This document shows, piece by piece, positions 8,813-16,806 of a stretch of 64,000 nucleotides of DNA. The position numbers and the translations under genes were made by a program. The notes beneath the pieces are model-generated. The model did no database searches. It was not told the origin of the DNA and saw only the letters and a program-made list of their open reading frames with translations. This stretch comes from Sphingomonas swuensis (lineage in GTDB: Bacteria; Pseudomonadota; Alphaproteobacteria; Sphingomonadales; Sphingomonadaceae). Location of the stretch: assembly GCF_039538045.1 (NCBI RefSeq), contig NZ_BAABBQ010000001.1, positions 890,001 through 954,000 of the forward strand, read 5' to 3'. Each line of letters opens with the position of its first letter. The stretch's first letter is position 1.

Positions 8813-9403
8813 TCAGTCCCGGTCTTCCAGAAGCTCGCGACGCTTGTCGTCCTTCACCCGGCACTGAACCAACAGCGCCTCGAAGGTGATCTTGGCGGTG
8901 GCTGCAGCGGGGGCCTCATCTGACTTGTAGCTCAGGTCTGTCGCCAGTCGGGGCCCGGCGGTCATGAACGCCCGCAGATCGCCGACGCTGGTCCTGACGC
9001 CTCGCGCGACGGCATCGACGATCCACGCCGGCACCGTCGCGATGTCCACCAGCCTCGTACTGAACCCCTGGATGACGCCACTGGGCACGCCCAGCGTCCG
9101 GCGGAGAGCGACGAGATCCTCGCTTGATGCAGTCTCGAAGGGATCGACGACGGCTGCACCGGCATCGGTGGGCATTGTTGCCTGGAACGCCGCCCAAGAT
9201 TCCTCGATCCAAGCCTCGTCGACGGGTGTGCTGGCGCCGTCGCCCGCCCGCCGGAGCCGCATGTCGAGCGACAGGTCGATCAGATCGTCGGCCAGATGCG
9301 GATGGGACTTCAGGTAACGTTCGAGGGTCGCGCGGTCGTGCTCCGGCTCCACCGCGAACGCCAGCAGGACGTCTTCGTCGCTCAGTTGTTTGTGGTTAAT
9401 CAT
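8813..9403 (-). CDS. Hypothetical protein paired with the sigma-like factor
   Basis: I chose ATG 9403 over a TTG twelve bases upstream; it overlaps the end of the sigma-like gene by eight bases and leaves four bases before the helicase gene. The 196-residue product is acidic and mostly helical by inspection, with an N-terminal LSDEDVLLAFAVEPEHD segment like the start of small anti-sigma or adaptor proteins, but no cysteine/histidine zinc motif. Translational coupling to a sigma-70-like protein suggests a regulatory pair; this is inference. I recognise no domain. Confidence 0.7.
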   Translation of the reverse strand: MINHKQLSDEDVLLAFAVEPEHDRATLERYLKSHPHLADDLIDLSLDMRLRRAGDGASTPVDEAWIEESWAAFQATMPTDAGAAVVDPFETASSEDLVALRRTLGVPSGVIQGFSTRLVDIATVPAWIVDAVARGVRTSVGDLRAFMTAGPRLATDLSYKSDEAPAAATAKITFEALLVQCRVKDDKRRELLEDRD

Positions 9404-10205
9404 CGCCTGATCCAATCCCGAGCGCTTGGCGTATCGTATCGAACGCCGCGTCGCGTCGATTGCGGACCGTCTTCTCGGAAGAGACCCCGATTATCTTGCG
9501 GATGGTCATCACACTCTCGTCTGAAGAGTCGATCGGCATTTCCTGAAGGATCATCTCAATCACTCTGCGTTGCTTGTCTGGTAGAGCTTGTATCGCCGCG
9601 ATCACGCGGGACCGGTAAATCGGATCCTCGGAGAGCAGTTCCTGCTTCAGGTCCAGGCTGCCCACAGCCCTCTCCACGGCCAGCGACGACTCACTGCCGT
9701 CGTCGTCGGTCTCGATGCGTTCGCTCCGGGCCGCCGACCGCGTGGCGCGCCTCATGGCCGTCTTCCGGAGCGCGGCTATGGCATCGGCGAACATCACTTC
9801 GTAGTAGTCGAGATCGGAGCCCGCCATGTTGCGATCGACGCTCACCTTCTCGTTGAATAGGTCGCGGACACGATCCCGGGCGTCGGCGGCATGCACGTTC
9901 TCCGACGTGCCTCCGCGCTCTCCCTCAACCCGCGGCAGCACGGCCGTGATTCTTCGCATCAGCTCGCGATAGAGTTCGCCGAAATAGGCCTGATCGTTGT
10001 CGGATCGCGTCGCCCGGATCAGATGGACTATGCATTCCGACTGCACATAGAGCGGCGAGCGGACATCGAGGATTTCTAAGGCGGCGATGATCTCTGATCG
10101 CGGAAGTCCGACAAGCCGTTCAAGAGCGTCTTCGACATCCTCTCGGCGCGTGTATGTCGTGCCATCCGGCTTCTGCTTCGTCAGTGGCGGTACATTTGTT
10201 CCCAA
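9396..10205 (-). CDS. Sigma-70-family-like factor heading the ubiquitin-like operon
   Basis: The 269-residue protein starts at TTG 10205, chosen because GAGGAG lies eight bases upstream and no ATG fits. The C-terminal 70 residues resemble sigma region 4: LPDKQRRVIEMILQEMP, then MTIRKIIGVSSEKTVRNR, a helix-turn-helix with a recognition helix. The centre (residues 120-165) could be a reduced region 2. The N-terminal 100 residues are unlike ECF sigma factors. As first gene of the operon it probably controls its own transcription. It could instead be a DNA-binding response protein without core-RNAP function. Confidence 0.75.
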   Translation of the reverse strand: MGTNVPPLTKQKPDGTTYTRREDVEDALERLVGLPRSEIIAALEILDVRSPLYVQSECIVHLIRATRSDNDQAYFGELYRELMRRITAVLPRVEGERGGTSENVHAADARDRVRDLFNEKVSVDRNMAGSDLDYYEVMFADAIAALRKTAMRRATRSAARSERIETDDDGSESSLAVERAVGSLDLKQELLSEDPIYRSRVIAAIQALPDKQRRVIEMILQEMPIDSSDESVMTIRKIIGVSSEKTVRNRRDAAFDTIRQALGIGSGDD

Positions 10206-10266
10206 CGCGGACTCCTCGAGCGGCGTGCCGTGATGCCGATGGTAAAGCGCTCACCTTTCTCCGTCG

Positions 10267-10446
10267 ATGGAAAGTGCAGTCCGAAAGCGGCCGTTCCGCT
10301 TTAGACCAGTTCGTGTTGTCTACCCGATCGATCTGGACTGCTGGAAGTCGCCGAGGGCCGGCATTAACGAATGGCTGAAGATGGTGGGCGGGAAGGTTGG
10401 CCCGAATGGCCGATCCTGGGTCTTCAAGGTTGTGAGACCTATGTGA
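10267..10446 (+). CDS. Small basic hypothetical protein, 59 residues
   Basis: ATG 10267 to TGA 10446 encodes a strongly basic N-terminus followed by PIDLDCWKSPRAGINEWL and GPNGRSWVFKVVRPM. The amino-acid composition is protein-like, with three tryptophans and a conserved-looking core, but no convincing ribosome site precedes the ATG. It lies divergently from the sigma-like gene, within the otherwise empty 355 bases between 10205 and 10561. It could be a real small protein or the tail of a decayed gene. Confidence 0.4.
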   Translation: MESAVRKRPFRFRPVRVVYPIDLDCWKSPRAGINEWLKMVGGKVGPNGRSWVFKVVRPM

Positions 10447-10560
10447 TCATCACTGAGGCGAAACAGCGCTCGCATCGCGGCGGCGATGTCATCACCCGAC
10501 CGGCTTTCCGATGTACCACAAGCCTTACACTTCGCCGGTCGGGTGCGTGACCGATGAAGG

Positions 10561-11010
10561 TCAATTTACATCCGTATCTTCTTCTTCGGGCTCGCTGCCT
10601 CGTCCCCAGTAGTCCGCAGGAACCCTCTGGTACGTAAATCCTTGCCTTCCGGACGCACCATGGAACGTGCCTTCAGCCATGAATTCGTCCTGGCTGCCGA
10701 TTGAGCTGCATCGGAATTCTAAGGTCGGGAACTCCTCAGCGAGGCGCTTGAAGATTTCCTCCGGAGCGCCGCCATCAGAGTCAAAGCAGAAGCTAAACTC
10801 GCCAGGCTTGTGGGGCCCGTGGGTGACACCATTCCACGTGAAGTACTCGCAACTCCACGACGATCCAGGCATCATCAACTCACCAAAATCTGCCACGGCT
10901 TTATCCGTGGGCACTTGATTGGTCCAAAGATGACAGAGCTTTATTAGACGCTCGATCTCCGATTGTGGACCGTAAACCAATACACCGTTCCAAACTTCTT
11001 CAGCACGCAT
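10561..11010 (-). CDS. Hypothetical protein, possibly Api92/DUF1281-like
   Basis: The 149-residue acidic product has an aromatic-rich core (SSWSCEYFTWNG, GEFSFCFDSDGGAPEEIFKRL) and an FPTLEFR segment. Phage- and plasmid-borne Api92-like proteins share a layout in which a tryptophan-rich strand precedes a helix scanning P-x-L-x-F; I suggest that family with low certainty. ATG 11010 follows AAAGGGTG and sits at the edge of a 10-bp inverted repeat that could be its operator. It is transcribed toward the ubiquitin-like operon but 355 bases away. Function unknown. Confidence 0.6.
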   Translation of the reverse strand: MRAEEVWNGVLVYGPQSEIERLIKLCHLWTNQVPTDKAVADFGELMMPGSSWSCEYFTWNGVTHGPHKPGEFSFCFDSDGGAPEEIFKRLAEEFPTLEFRCSSIGSQDEFMAEGTFHGASGRQGFTYQRVPADYWGRGSEPEEEDTDVN

Positions 11011-11046
11011 CGTAACACCCTTTCGTTCTCGCTCGTGGTGTTACGA
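11010..11046. promoter_or_regulatory. 10-bp inverted repeat overlapping a start codon
   Basis: TCGTAACACC at 11010-11019 and its exact complement at 11037-11046 are separated by 17 bases. The left arm begins at the start codon of the 10561-11010 gene, a typical place for an operator or a translation-blocking hairpin. No cognate regulator is obvious nearby. Confidence 0.45.
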
Positions 11047-11352
11047 ATTGTAGGATGGACGAAGAGAACCAACAAATGCGCTACAAAGTCTATGCGACTA
11101 AGCCAAACGTCAAAGAGCGTGCCTCCGCGCGGAGATAGTCGTCTTCTGCAGTTAGCTGTTCAAACGTAACATCCTTCGCAGTCTTCTGATCTGCGCCTGA
11201 TGCACTACGATGAAAGTCATGTACCGTGAGCGGGCGGGCGGCGAGGATACGAGCAGTCCGGCCTCTCTCCAGTTCCGAGTCGGATTTCCGAACTTGTCCT
11301 AGAAGGAACTTGGAGACGCCGCCGTGGTGTCTTGATACGATAGGAGAAGATC
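11047..11352. other. Intergenic region without a supported gene
   Basis: About 306 bases between two divergent genes. A minus-strand frame crosses this stretch and the start of the next gene, but it has no ribosome site and its composition does not look like protein. The region probably carries the promoter of the mobilization genes; no clear -35/-10 pair could be picked. Confidence 0.4.
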
Positions 11353-12021
11353 GTGGAGGATACGTCAAAAACGCCTCGTCAAGGCGACGAGATCGGAAGT
11401 TTGCCGCAAGCCGTGCACATTGCGTACGTGGCTGCAGCTCAAGCAAGAGCAACGGAGTTGAGCGAGGGCGGGACGGAAAGGACACCGCCTCAGGCTAGCG
11501 ATCAGCAGGTGCCCTTTCCGAGCGCGCAAACGCCATCGATCGACCTTGGTGCGGTTCAGGACCGGGGCCGCGGCGAGAATGCCGAGGCCTTTAAGCCAGG
11601 GGCGCGACCGCTGCGGTCACCGCCTGAAACAGGACGAGGCGAGCAGCTGCACAAGCTCGGACCGACGCCGGTCCGCTGTGAGGGACCAGTGGATAACGGG
11701 CCATCATCGGCGAGAAGTCAGGGCCAAACTGCTGATCATCAAACCGCCGGACCGAAGGTGATCCTGCGGCCGGACATGACCGAGGAGGAGATGGACGACG
11801 CTGCGGCACGGCTTCGGCCTCCATCTCAGGACGAGCTGGCGATACGCCTTACCACCCGTTATCGCATGACGATCACAGGCATGTTGAAGAGAAAGGTGAG
11901 CTACCAAACGATCCTCACGGTGCTCGAGCAAGGACCGGACGGATCCGACTTCAAGGAGTATTTCGGCGGCAACCACCATAAGCTCGGCCGGTACCTTCGC
12001 GAAAAGTGTCCCAAAAACTGA
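11353..12021 (+). CDS. Probable mobilization accessory protein upstream of the relaxase
   Basis: GTG 11353 follows TAGGAGAAGATC and opens a 222-residue frame. Residues 1-130 are hydrophilic, Gln/Pro/Gly-rich and probably disordered. The last 80 residues are ordered: two helices with ELAIRLTTRYRMTITGML, then SYQTILTVLEQ and a basic end, HKLGRYLREKCPKN, suited to DNA binding. Its position directly before the inverted repeat and the MobA/MobL-like relaxase suggests a relaxosome accessory role, by analogy with MobC-like proteins. No direct family match is claimed. Confidence 0.65.
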   Translation: MEDTSKTPRQGDEIGSLPQAVHIAYVAAAQARATELSEGGTERTPPQASDQQVPFPSAQTPSIDLGAVQDRGRGENAEAFKPGARPLRSPPETGRGEQLHKLGPTPVRCEGPVDNGPSSARSQGQTADHQTAGPKVILRPDMTEEEMDDAAARLRPPSQDELAIRLTTRYRMTITGMLKRKVSYQTILTVLEQGPDGSDFKEYFGGNHHKLGRYLREKCPKN

Positions 12022-12187
12022 CATTGACGCAGGTGGAGAGAGCCCGGGCGAGCCGCGAACCAAGCTGTTGCCCGGGCTGAACCGATGAAGGGCCAAGCAT
12101 GTGCCCGTTGGTGGAAAAGAGATAGTAAGTCAGATCAGAAGTGCGCGCGCAAAAGGGTAAGTAAGATCGTAGGGTAGTTGCAATAGC

Positions 12188-12221
12188 GCAAACACCTATG
12201 ACTTTCGCCATAGGTGTTTGC
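12188..12221. promoter_or_regulatory. Candidate oriT: 13-bp perfect inverted repeat
   Basis: GCAAACACCTATG at 12188-12200 pairs exactly with 12209-12221 around an 8-base loop, followed by TAAGGTAAGCC. It ends 32 bases before the relaxase start. MOB relaxases bind an inverted repeat next to their nick site, so oriT is plausible. It could instead be an operator for the relaxase gene. Confidence 0.5.
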
Positions 12222-12253
12222 TAAGGTAAGCCAATCATCCCATATCATGGTCG

Positions 12254-15200
12254 ATGAGCAGTGCTGCCCGCCTCGACACACAATCCATCATCGCGTTGGC
12301 GCAGCTGTGCGACAGCGTCAAGCACGACACCAAGATCCGTCGAGCGGAGACTGATGGACGTATTGCCCTAGCCAAGCAGCGCAACCTCGAGTGGCAGCTT
12401 GGACTCAGGAGCAGCGCAAGTGACCTGTGGGCTGGCTCTTCTCGATCTTACACAACCATCCCTCATTTCAAGCCAACCAAGAAGAACAGCCGCTCGCGCC
12501 TTGTGCGTGACGTGACGGTGCCAGCGGTCACCTACAAGCCACGGAGGTCAGCTGCTGGCCTGCGCTCGTTCCACTACTCGATCGAGCCCATTCCCAAGTC
12601 CTCCTTCTTTCGACAGCTCGCGTCCGGCACCAAGATCGGTCCGGGCGCTGGCGAGGCTCGGATCCGTTACACGACGAGAACCGAAGGCGAGCAAGCATAT
12701 CTGCTTGGCGATCGCGTCCAGTCTGATTTTTTCGGGCGCCCGCTCATCATCACCAACATCAGTCCGAGTAGGGACCCCAACGAAATCGCCGAATTCTACT
12801 CACTGGTCGAGGAGAACGAACGCGATGCCAAGCCCGACAAGGCGCTGATCGTCTTCAATCGGCATCCTGAGGTTTGGAGGCGGGTGGTCGACGACCCCGC
12901 GTGTGAGCCAGCGGTGCTGAAGGCGTACCTGGCGGTCAAGGGGCAGGGGAGCGTTGAGGTCGAGCTGGTTCGCGGTGCCGATGCCTTGCTTGAACTGATG
13001 AAGCGGCATGGCTTCGTTCCGGCAGACAAGGTCCACTCGCCAGAGCGCCAACAGGAGCTTAATGGACTGAAGCTGACCAAGGGCAGGGGCGGGCGCATTC
13101 AATGGCGCATCGTGGTCGCGCTGCCGGTCGAGTTTTCGGCTCGCCAGCGTCGCCGTGCGGCAGAGGCGATCTGCCGCCGGCTTGAGCGACGCGGAGCCAT
13201 GTATGCCGCCGTCATACACGAGCCGGTCGCGACCAATCACCAGAACAACTACCATGCCCACATCGATGTCTATGACCGGCCATGCCGCCCTCTGTTCGGC
13301 GATGCACGCGACCTCGACAACGTTGCCCCCAAATGGAAGGCCGAGATCAAACGCCAACTTGAAGCCGGAGAGCTTCAGCACCTTAAAAGACAGTGGGACT
13401 TTGCGGCGGTCCGAGAGTATCGCTCCAGTTCCGGCAATCGGACGCTCCACAAGCCATTTCGGGCGAAGAAGTCGGGCGCCTTTCGGGCCTTCTCATTCCC
13501 TAAGCGGCATAGGGCAGAAATTGCCGGCATCATCAATGCGATTGCCGTTGCTGGCGGGCACGGCAGGCTTTACAATCCCCGCACCTACGGCGAGATGAAG
13601 ATCGCCAAGGAACCGGACGAGCAACTCGGTCCCAGGCGCCACGGCCTTGAGGCAAAAGGCGCGCCGACGAATGCGGGCATGCGCAACGAAGAGCGCCATG
13701 CCGAAGCGGACCGCCATCTGATTGAAACTGCTCATCAGCAGCGGCTGAAAGAGATCACTCAGCAGCAGCGCGCCTTTGACTCGAAGTGCGATCAGCAAGG
13801 CGAGCCCAGCTCCGAGCAAAAGAAGGCTCGAGACGAGGCCCATGCTGCGCTTGCTGACCTGAAGCTGGTGGCCCGCGCCCGCTACCGGGCCGAGCTGTCG
13901 CGGCTTGAGATGCAGCGGCAGCTTTCTCGCCCACGGAACATGATCAGGGCCGCCGGCCGGGCCAAACGCCTCGGCGAGGATCCGCGCGGCGAGCTCGCTA
14001 CGCTTGGCGAAGAGGCACGCCACTATTGGCGCGACTGGCAAAAGCACAATCAACCCGCTCTTGACGAGCTCCGGGAGCTGTCGGCGTTTGCGGCCCGAGA
14101 AGGCGAGCTACAAGCTGCGTCGGAACGGCTGCAAGCTGAGGCCTTGCGGCCAGTGCTCATGACCAACGCTACGAGCGGACTGGCGGAGAGCGTTGAGGGT
14201 GCGACGTGGCGTTCGCCGGAGCCTGTGCCTCTTCCAGTCACACCGGCGTCAATCGTGGAGAGCGAAGCCCCGCTGCTGCTTGGTCGTCGGTTTAAGCGTA
14301 TCATCGAGGAGGCCCATCATCGCACTTCTGAAACTGTGGCTGAGCCAAAGCGGAACATCATGGTCCGAGGTTCCAGGCTCGACGGAAACATCAGCCAAGC
14401 AGGATCGATAAGCTCAGTCGAGCCGACGCCCCCTACCACATCAGAAATCGACCAAGCGAACGGCAAGACGGAGAACGCCATGAGGCAGACGTGGCAGCCT
14501 GCAGCGCCGATGAACTCGGATAGGAGCGACGCTGTCCCTGCTGCGAGTGGCTCGAGTGCTCCGTCAGAGCTGGCGCAAGATGACGACAAGAAGCATGCCG
14601 TTTCGAAGGTTGAGCTCGGGACTGCCTCCCAGCCTCATCCCTCCGTGTTCACCGCTCAGCCCGTGGCCGCCGGAAATGCGCCGGCGGCGCTGTCAGGCCA
14701 GCCGGCCATAAGCGGGTCCGAGCCGCCCCCGAAAGAGCCGGGGGATGCGCGAGGCGTGGGGGTGCAACCTGTGGCGGAGCAGGGCGGGGATCCATTGCCG
14801 ATAGAGTCACTTGCGCGGGACGGATTGAACAAGGAGAGCGGCACCGACGCTAGCGGAGTGCTTGGCGCGTCTTCTCCAGCGGCACGCAGGATATGGGCAG
14901 ACCCACCTCAGAGCTCGGAAACTACGCGACGCGACCTAACGCACGCAGAGATGATCGCAGCCTATCTCCGCAAGCTTGAGGCCAACGGCGTACTCCTCAG
15001 CAAGAACAAAGCCACAAGTGAAATCCACGGATCGTTTCGAGATGGTTCGGAATTAAGCCTCACGGACAAGCTGCTTTTTCGCTGGGGCGGCTTAGCTTTC
15101 GAACGCCTTGCAACCAAGCAGCTCGAGATCCGCCAGGTGCAGGACTATCTGCTAAGGCACGGTGAAGCCTTGGCACGCACGGGCAAGCAGCCCGGCCCTC

Positions 15201-15361
15201 GCTGCCAACGGCTTATGAAAAGTTGGCGAGACGAGCCGAAGTTGCAAAAGGCTCTCGCGTGGTTTGCCGCCGAGCAGGAGGAAGCCATCCGGCGGAAGGC
15301 GGCGGACCTGGCCGCGCAAAACGCCCGCGCTGTCGCGGGCCGTATCATACTTGGTCGTTGA
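12254..15361 (+). CDS. MobA/MobL-like relaxase
   Basis: The 1035-residue protein carries a relaxase core at about 270-350: RIVVALPVEFSARQRRRAA, AAVIHEP and NYHAHIDVYD, with H334 and H336 matching the metal-binding HxH of MobA/MobL enzymes. Such proteins nick oriT and stay bound to the strand during transfer. The 270-residue N-terminal part is unusual for the family and has no recognised domain. A long charged helical stretch at 490-640 follows, then a low-complexity linker, and a globular end (residues 895-1010, LTHAEMIAAYLRKLEANG). No helicase or primase motifs are visible. Coupling protein and secretion genes are absent nearby, so it would depend on a helper element. Confidence 0.82.
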   Translation: MSSAARLDTQSIIALAQLCDSVKHDTKIRRAETDGRIALAKQRNLEWQLGLRSSASDLWAGSSRSYTTIPHFKPTKKNSRSRLVRDVTVPAVTYKPRRSAAGLRSFHYSIEPIPKSSFFRQLASGTKIGPGAGEARIRYTTRTEGEQAYLLGDRVQSDFFGRPLIITNISPSRDPNEIAEFYSLVEENERDAKPDKALIVFNRHPEVWRRVVDDPACEPAVLKAYLAVKGQGSVEVELVRGADALLELMKRHGFVPADKVHSPERQQELNGLKLTKGRGGRIQWRIVVALPVEFSARQRRRAAEAICRRLERRGAMYAAVIHEPVATNHQNNYHAHIDVYDRPCRPLFGDARDLDNVAPKWKAEIKRQLEAGELQHLKRQWDFAAVREYRSSSGNRTLHKPFRAKKSGAFRAFSFPKRHRAEIAGIINAIAVAGGHGRLYNPRTYGEMKIAKEPDEQLGPRRHGLEAKGAPTNAGMRNEERHAEADRHLIETAHQQRLKEITQQQRAFDSKCDQQGEPSSEQKKARDEAHAALADLKLVARARYRAELSRLEMQRQLSRPRNMIRAAGRAKRLGEDPRGELATLGEEARHYWRDWQKHNQPALDELRELSAFAAREGELQAASERLQAEALRPVLMTNATSGLAESVEGATWRSPEPVPLPVTPASIVESEAPLLLGRRFKRIIEEAHHRTSETVAEPKRNIMVRGSRLDGNISQAGSISSVEPTPPTTSEIDQANGKTENAMRQTWQPAAPMNSDRSDAVPAASGSSAPSELAQDDDKKHAVSKVELGTASQPHPSVFTAQPVAAGNAPAALSGQPAISGSEPPPKEPGDARGVGVQPVAEQGGDPLPIESLARDGLNKESGTDASGVLGASSPAARRIWADPPQSSETTRRDLTHAEMIAAYLRKLEANGVLLSKNKATSEIHGSFRDGSELSLTDKLLFRWGGLAFERLATKQLEIRQVQDYLLRHGEALARTGKQPGPRCQRLMKSWRDEPKLQKALAWFAAEQEEAIRRKAADLAAQNARAVAGRIILGR

Positions 15362-15438
15362 AACGCACCTGCAAGCACTTCCAATCACGCCTTTCCTGAT
15401 CTAGCCTCTTCTTGCCCGTCGATGATGGGCCGAGGCGT

Positions 15439-15550
15439 GGAAACCTCGTCGATTAGAGCCGGTCACCGACCTTAGGTCGACCGGGTGGCGGGCGCGTATG
15501 TCCAGGCCATCCGGCTAAAGGCGCTCGCGCCTGTCTAATCGCAGGTTTCC
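15439..15550 (+). ncRNA. Candidate structured RNA or DNA element with a multi-arm fold
   Basis: The outer helix pairs 15439-15446 with 15543-15550 and continues as 15450-15457 with 15534-15541, 16 base pairs in all around a small internal loop. Inside are three hairpins: 15467-15479 (5 bp, 3-base loop), 15481-15489 with 15506-15514 (9 bp including one G-U) and 15519-15532 (5 bp, CUCG loop). The nesting is too regular for chance, and no frame crosses it. It matches no class I can name; a tRNA is excluded by the arm lengths. The strand is assumed from the G-U pair and the neighbouring genes. Confidence 0.5.
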
Positions 15551-15568
15551 AACATCCGGTTCCAAGGC

Positions 15569-15598
15569 CGGCATCGCCTCGCAACTCGAGGGATGCCG
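15569..15598. other. 12-bp hairpin after the multi-arm element
   Basis: CGGCATC-G-CCTCG pairs with CGAGG-GATGCCG (7 + 5 bp, one bulge) around loop CAACT. There is no T-run after it, so it is not a classical terminator. It ends 38 bases before the next gene and could be part of the same structured leader. Confidence 0.45.
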
Positions 15599-15636
15599 CC
15601 GGCTGTCCGCAGCCCGTCGGCTTAAGGGGTGCGTAG

Positions 15637-16320
15637 ATGTCGAACTGGACGATTCTTGCGAAAGGATGTGACCTTCAAGGCGGTCACGCCAGGCGTTTGC
15701 TGCTTGGCACTGTTATCGCTCTCGCCGCCTGCGTGGGCGCGACTGCTCCGAGCGCTGGCAAGGAGGGCACAAAGGGGCAAGTGACTGCACGCTATGCCGT
15801 TGCGGGCATAGCCCTAGGCTTGTCCTCTTCTCAGGTTGCCGCTGCTGCAAGCAAGGCTGGCTATCAGCTGTTGCATGAAACCAAGGGCGACGATTGGGCT
15901 GAGGCGCTCAGGAGTGCGACGGGTGCTCCATTCGAATTCGGCAGACCCAATAAGGGGATCCGCGATCAGGAGTACAGGCGGGGCGGGGAGAGGATCAGCG
16001 TCAACTACCTTCCCATGCCCGGCGGCTCCATCGCGACCCTGATCGGCTATTCGGCACCGCTGGAGGTGCTCAGTTTCGAGCAGGCAGAGGCGGAGCTCAC
16101 CAGGCGCTATGGTCGCAGGTCTTTCGGGCAGGCGGCCGGAGCCCCCTGGTCGATGTGGTGCGCGAAGCAGGCGAAGGACGCGCGAGACTGTCTCAACTAT
16201 GCTCGTATCACACTGTCGGAAAGCAACGACGGCGTTTCCATTTACACCGACGATCCTGGCCTGAAGGCTGAACAGATTCGCCTCTTCCGTCAGCACACCG
16301 GTGCGAAGGCGAGCTTCTGA
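15637..16320 (+). CDS. Predicted lipoprotein, unknown function
   Basis: ATG 15637 follows AAGGGGTG. The 227-residue product has a long N-terminus, a hydrophobic stretch and a lipobox-like LAAC near residue 32, then a mature domain beginning TARYAVAGIALGLSSSQVAAAASKAGY. This pattern, a short strand, G-L-S and a helix, is common in small periplasmic sphingomonad proteins. Two cysteines near residue 180 (MWCAKQAKDARDC) may form a disulfide. Its stop overlaps the next start as TGATG. No biochemical role is recognised. Confidence 0.7.
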   Translation: MSNWTILAKGCDLQGGHARRLLLGTVIALAACVGATAPSAGKEGTKGQVTARYAVAGIALGLSSSQVAAAASKAGYQLLHETKGDDWAEALRSATGAPFEFGRPNKGIRDQEYRRGGERISVNYLPMPGGSIATLIGYSAPLEVLSFEQAEAELTRRYGRRSFGQAAGAPWSMWCAKQAKDARDCLNYARITLSESNDGVSIYTDDPGLKAEQIRLFRQHTGAKASF

Positions 16321-16787
16321 TGCGCAGCCCGGCTCTACTCGTCGCCCTAGTTGCAGCCTCGATCACCAGTAATGCCAATTGCTCGACGGCAAGCCAGCAC
16401 GATCAACGGTGGACGTCTCCGTTCCAGGCGGGACAGCCCTCCCTCCTGCCGAACCGCTGGCGCACACTGCCGGCATCGCGATGTGACCGAAGCGACTCCT
16501 TGGCCAAATGCACCTTCACAGCGAGGGTCGACTACAATGGCGATCGTCGCTTCGACCTTGCCCGCATGGTGGAAGGTGGCGGCATCAGCGCAATCATCGT
16601 CGATCTTGCCGGAAGCATGGGGAAGCCTCTCCTTGCCGCCACCTTCAAAGGCCGGTGGAACGGAAGCTGCTACATTGCCGCCGACGCTACCGACCGCACG
16701 GCCATCGCCTTCACCTGCCCGGAAGCAAGTGCCGCATTGTTCAAGCTGCGCGGCGGCAAGCCCGCGGCGTTGTGGCTTGCCGATTGA
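16320..16787 (+). CDS. Exported hypothetical protein
   Basis: This 155-residue protein starts at the last base of the preceding stop codon, showing translational coupling. Residues 1-20 form a signal peptide (LLVALVAASITSNANC), and Cys20 could be a lipidation site. The mature part contains CTFTARVDYNGDRRFDLARM, an Asp/Asn-rich loop resembling FG-GAP or EF-like repeats (only one copy), and two further cysteines. It is the second gene of a three-gene envelope operon (15637-17265). Function not recognised. Confidence 0.7.
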   Translation: MRSPALLVALVAASITSNANCSTASQHDQRWTSPFQAGQPSLLPNRWRTLPASRCDRSDSLAKCTFTARVDYNGDRRFDLARMVEGGGISAIIVDLAGSMGKPLLAATFKGRWNGSCYIAADATDRTAIAFTCPEASAALFKLRGGKPAALWLAD

Positions 16788-16806
16788 GCGCGGGAGGACC
16801 TTCATC

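Noticed and set aside
11090..11485. Minus-strand frame of 131 codons
   Set aside because: It overlaps the well-supported start of the 11353 gene, has no ribosome site, and its first half is Arg/Ser/Pro-rich like an antisense frame.
15439..15550. tRNA or tmRNA
   Set aside because: Arm lengths and the absence of a 7-bp acceptor with T-loop and anticodon loop exclude a tRNA; no tag-peptide frame for tmRNA.
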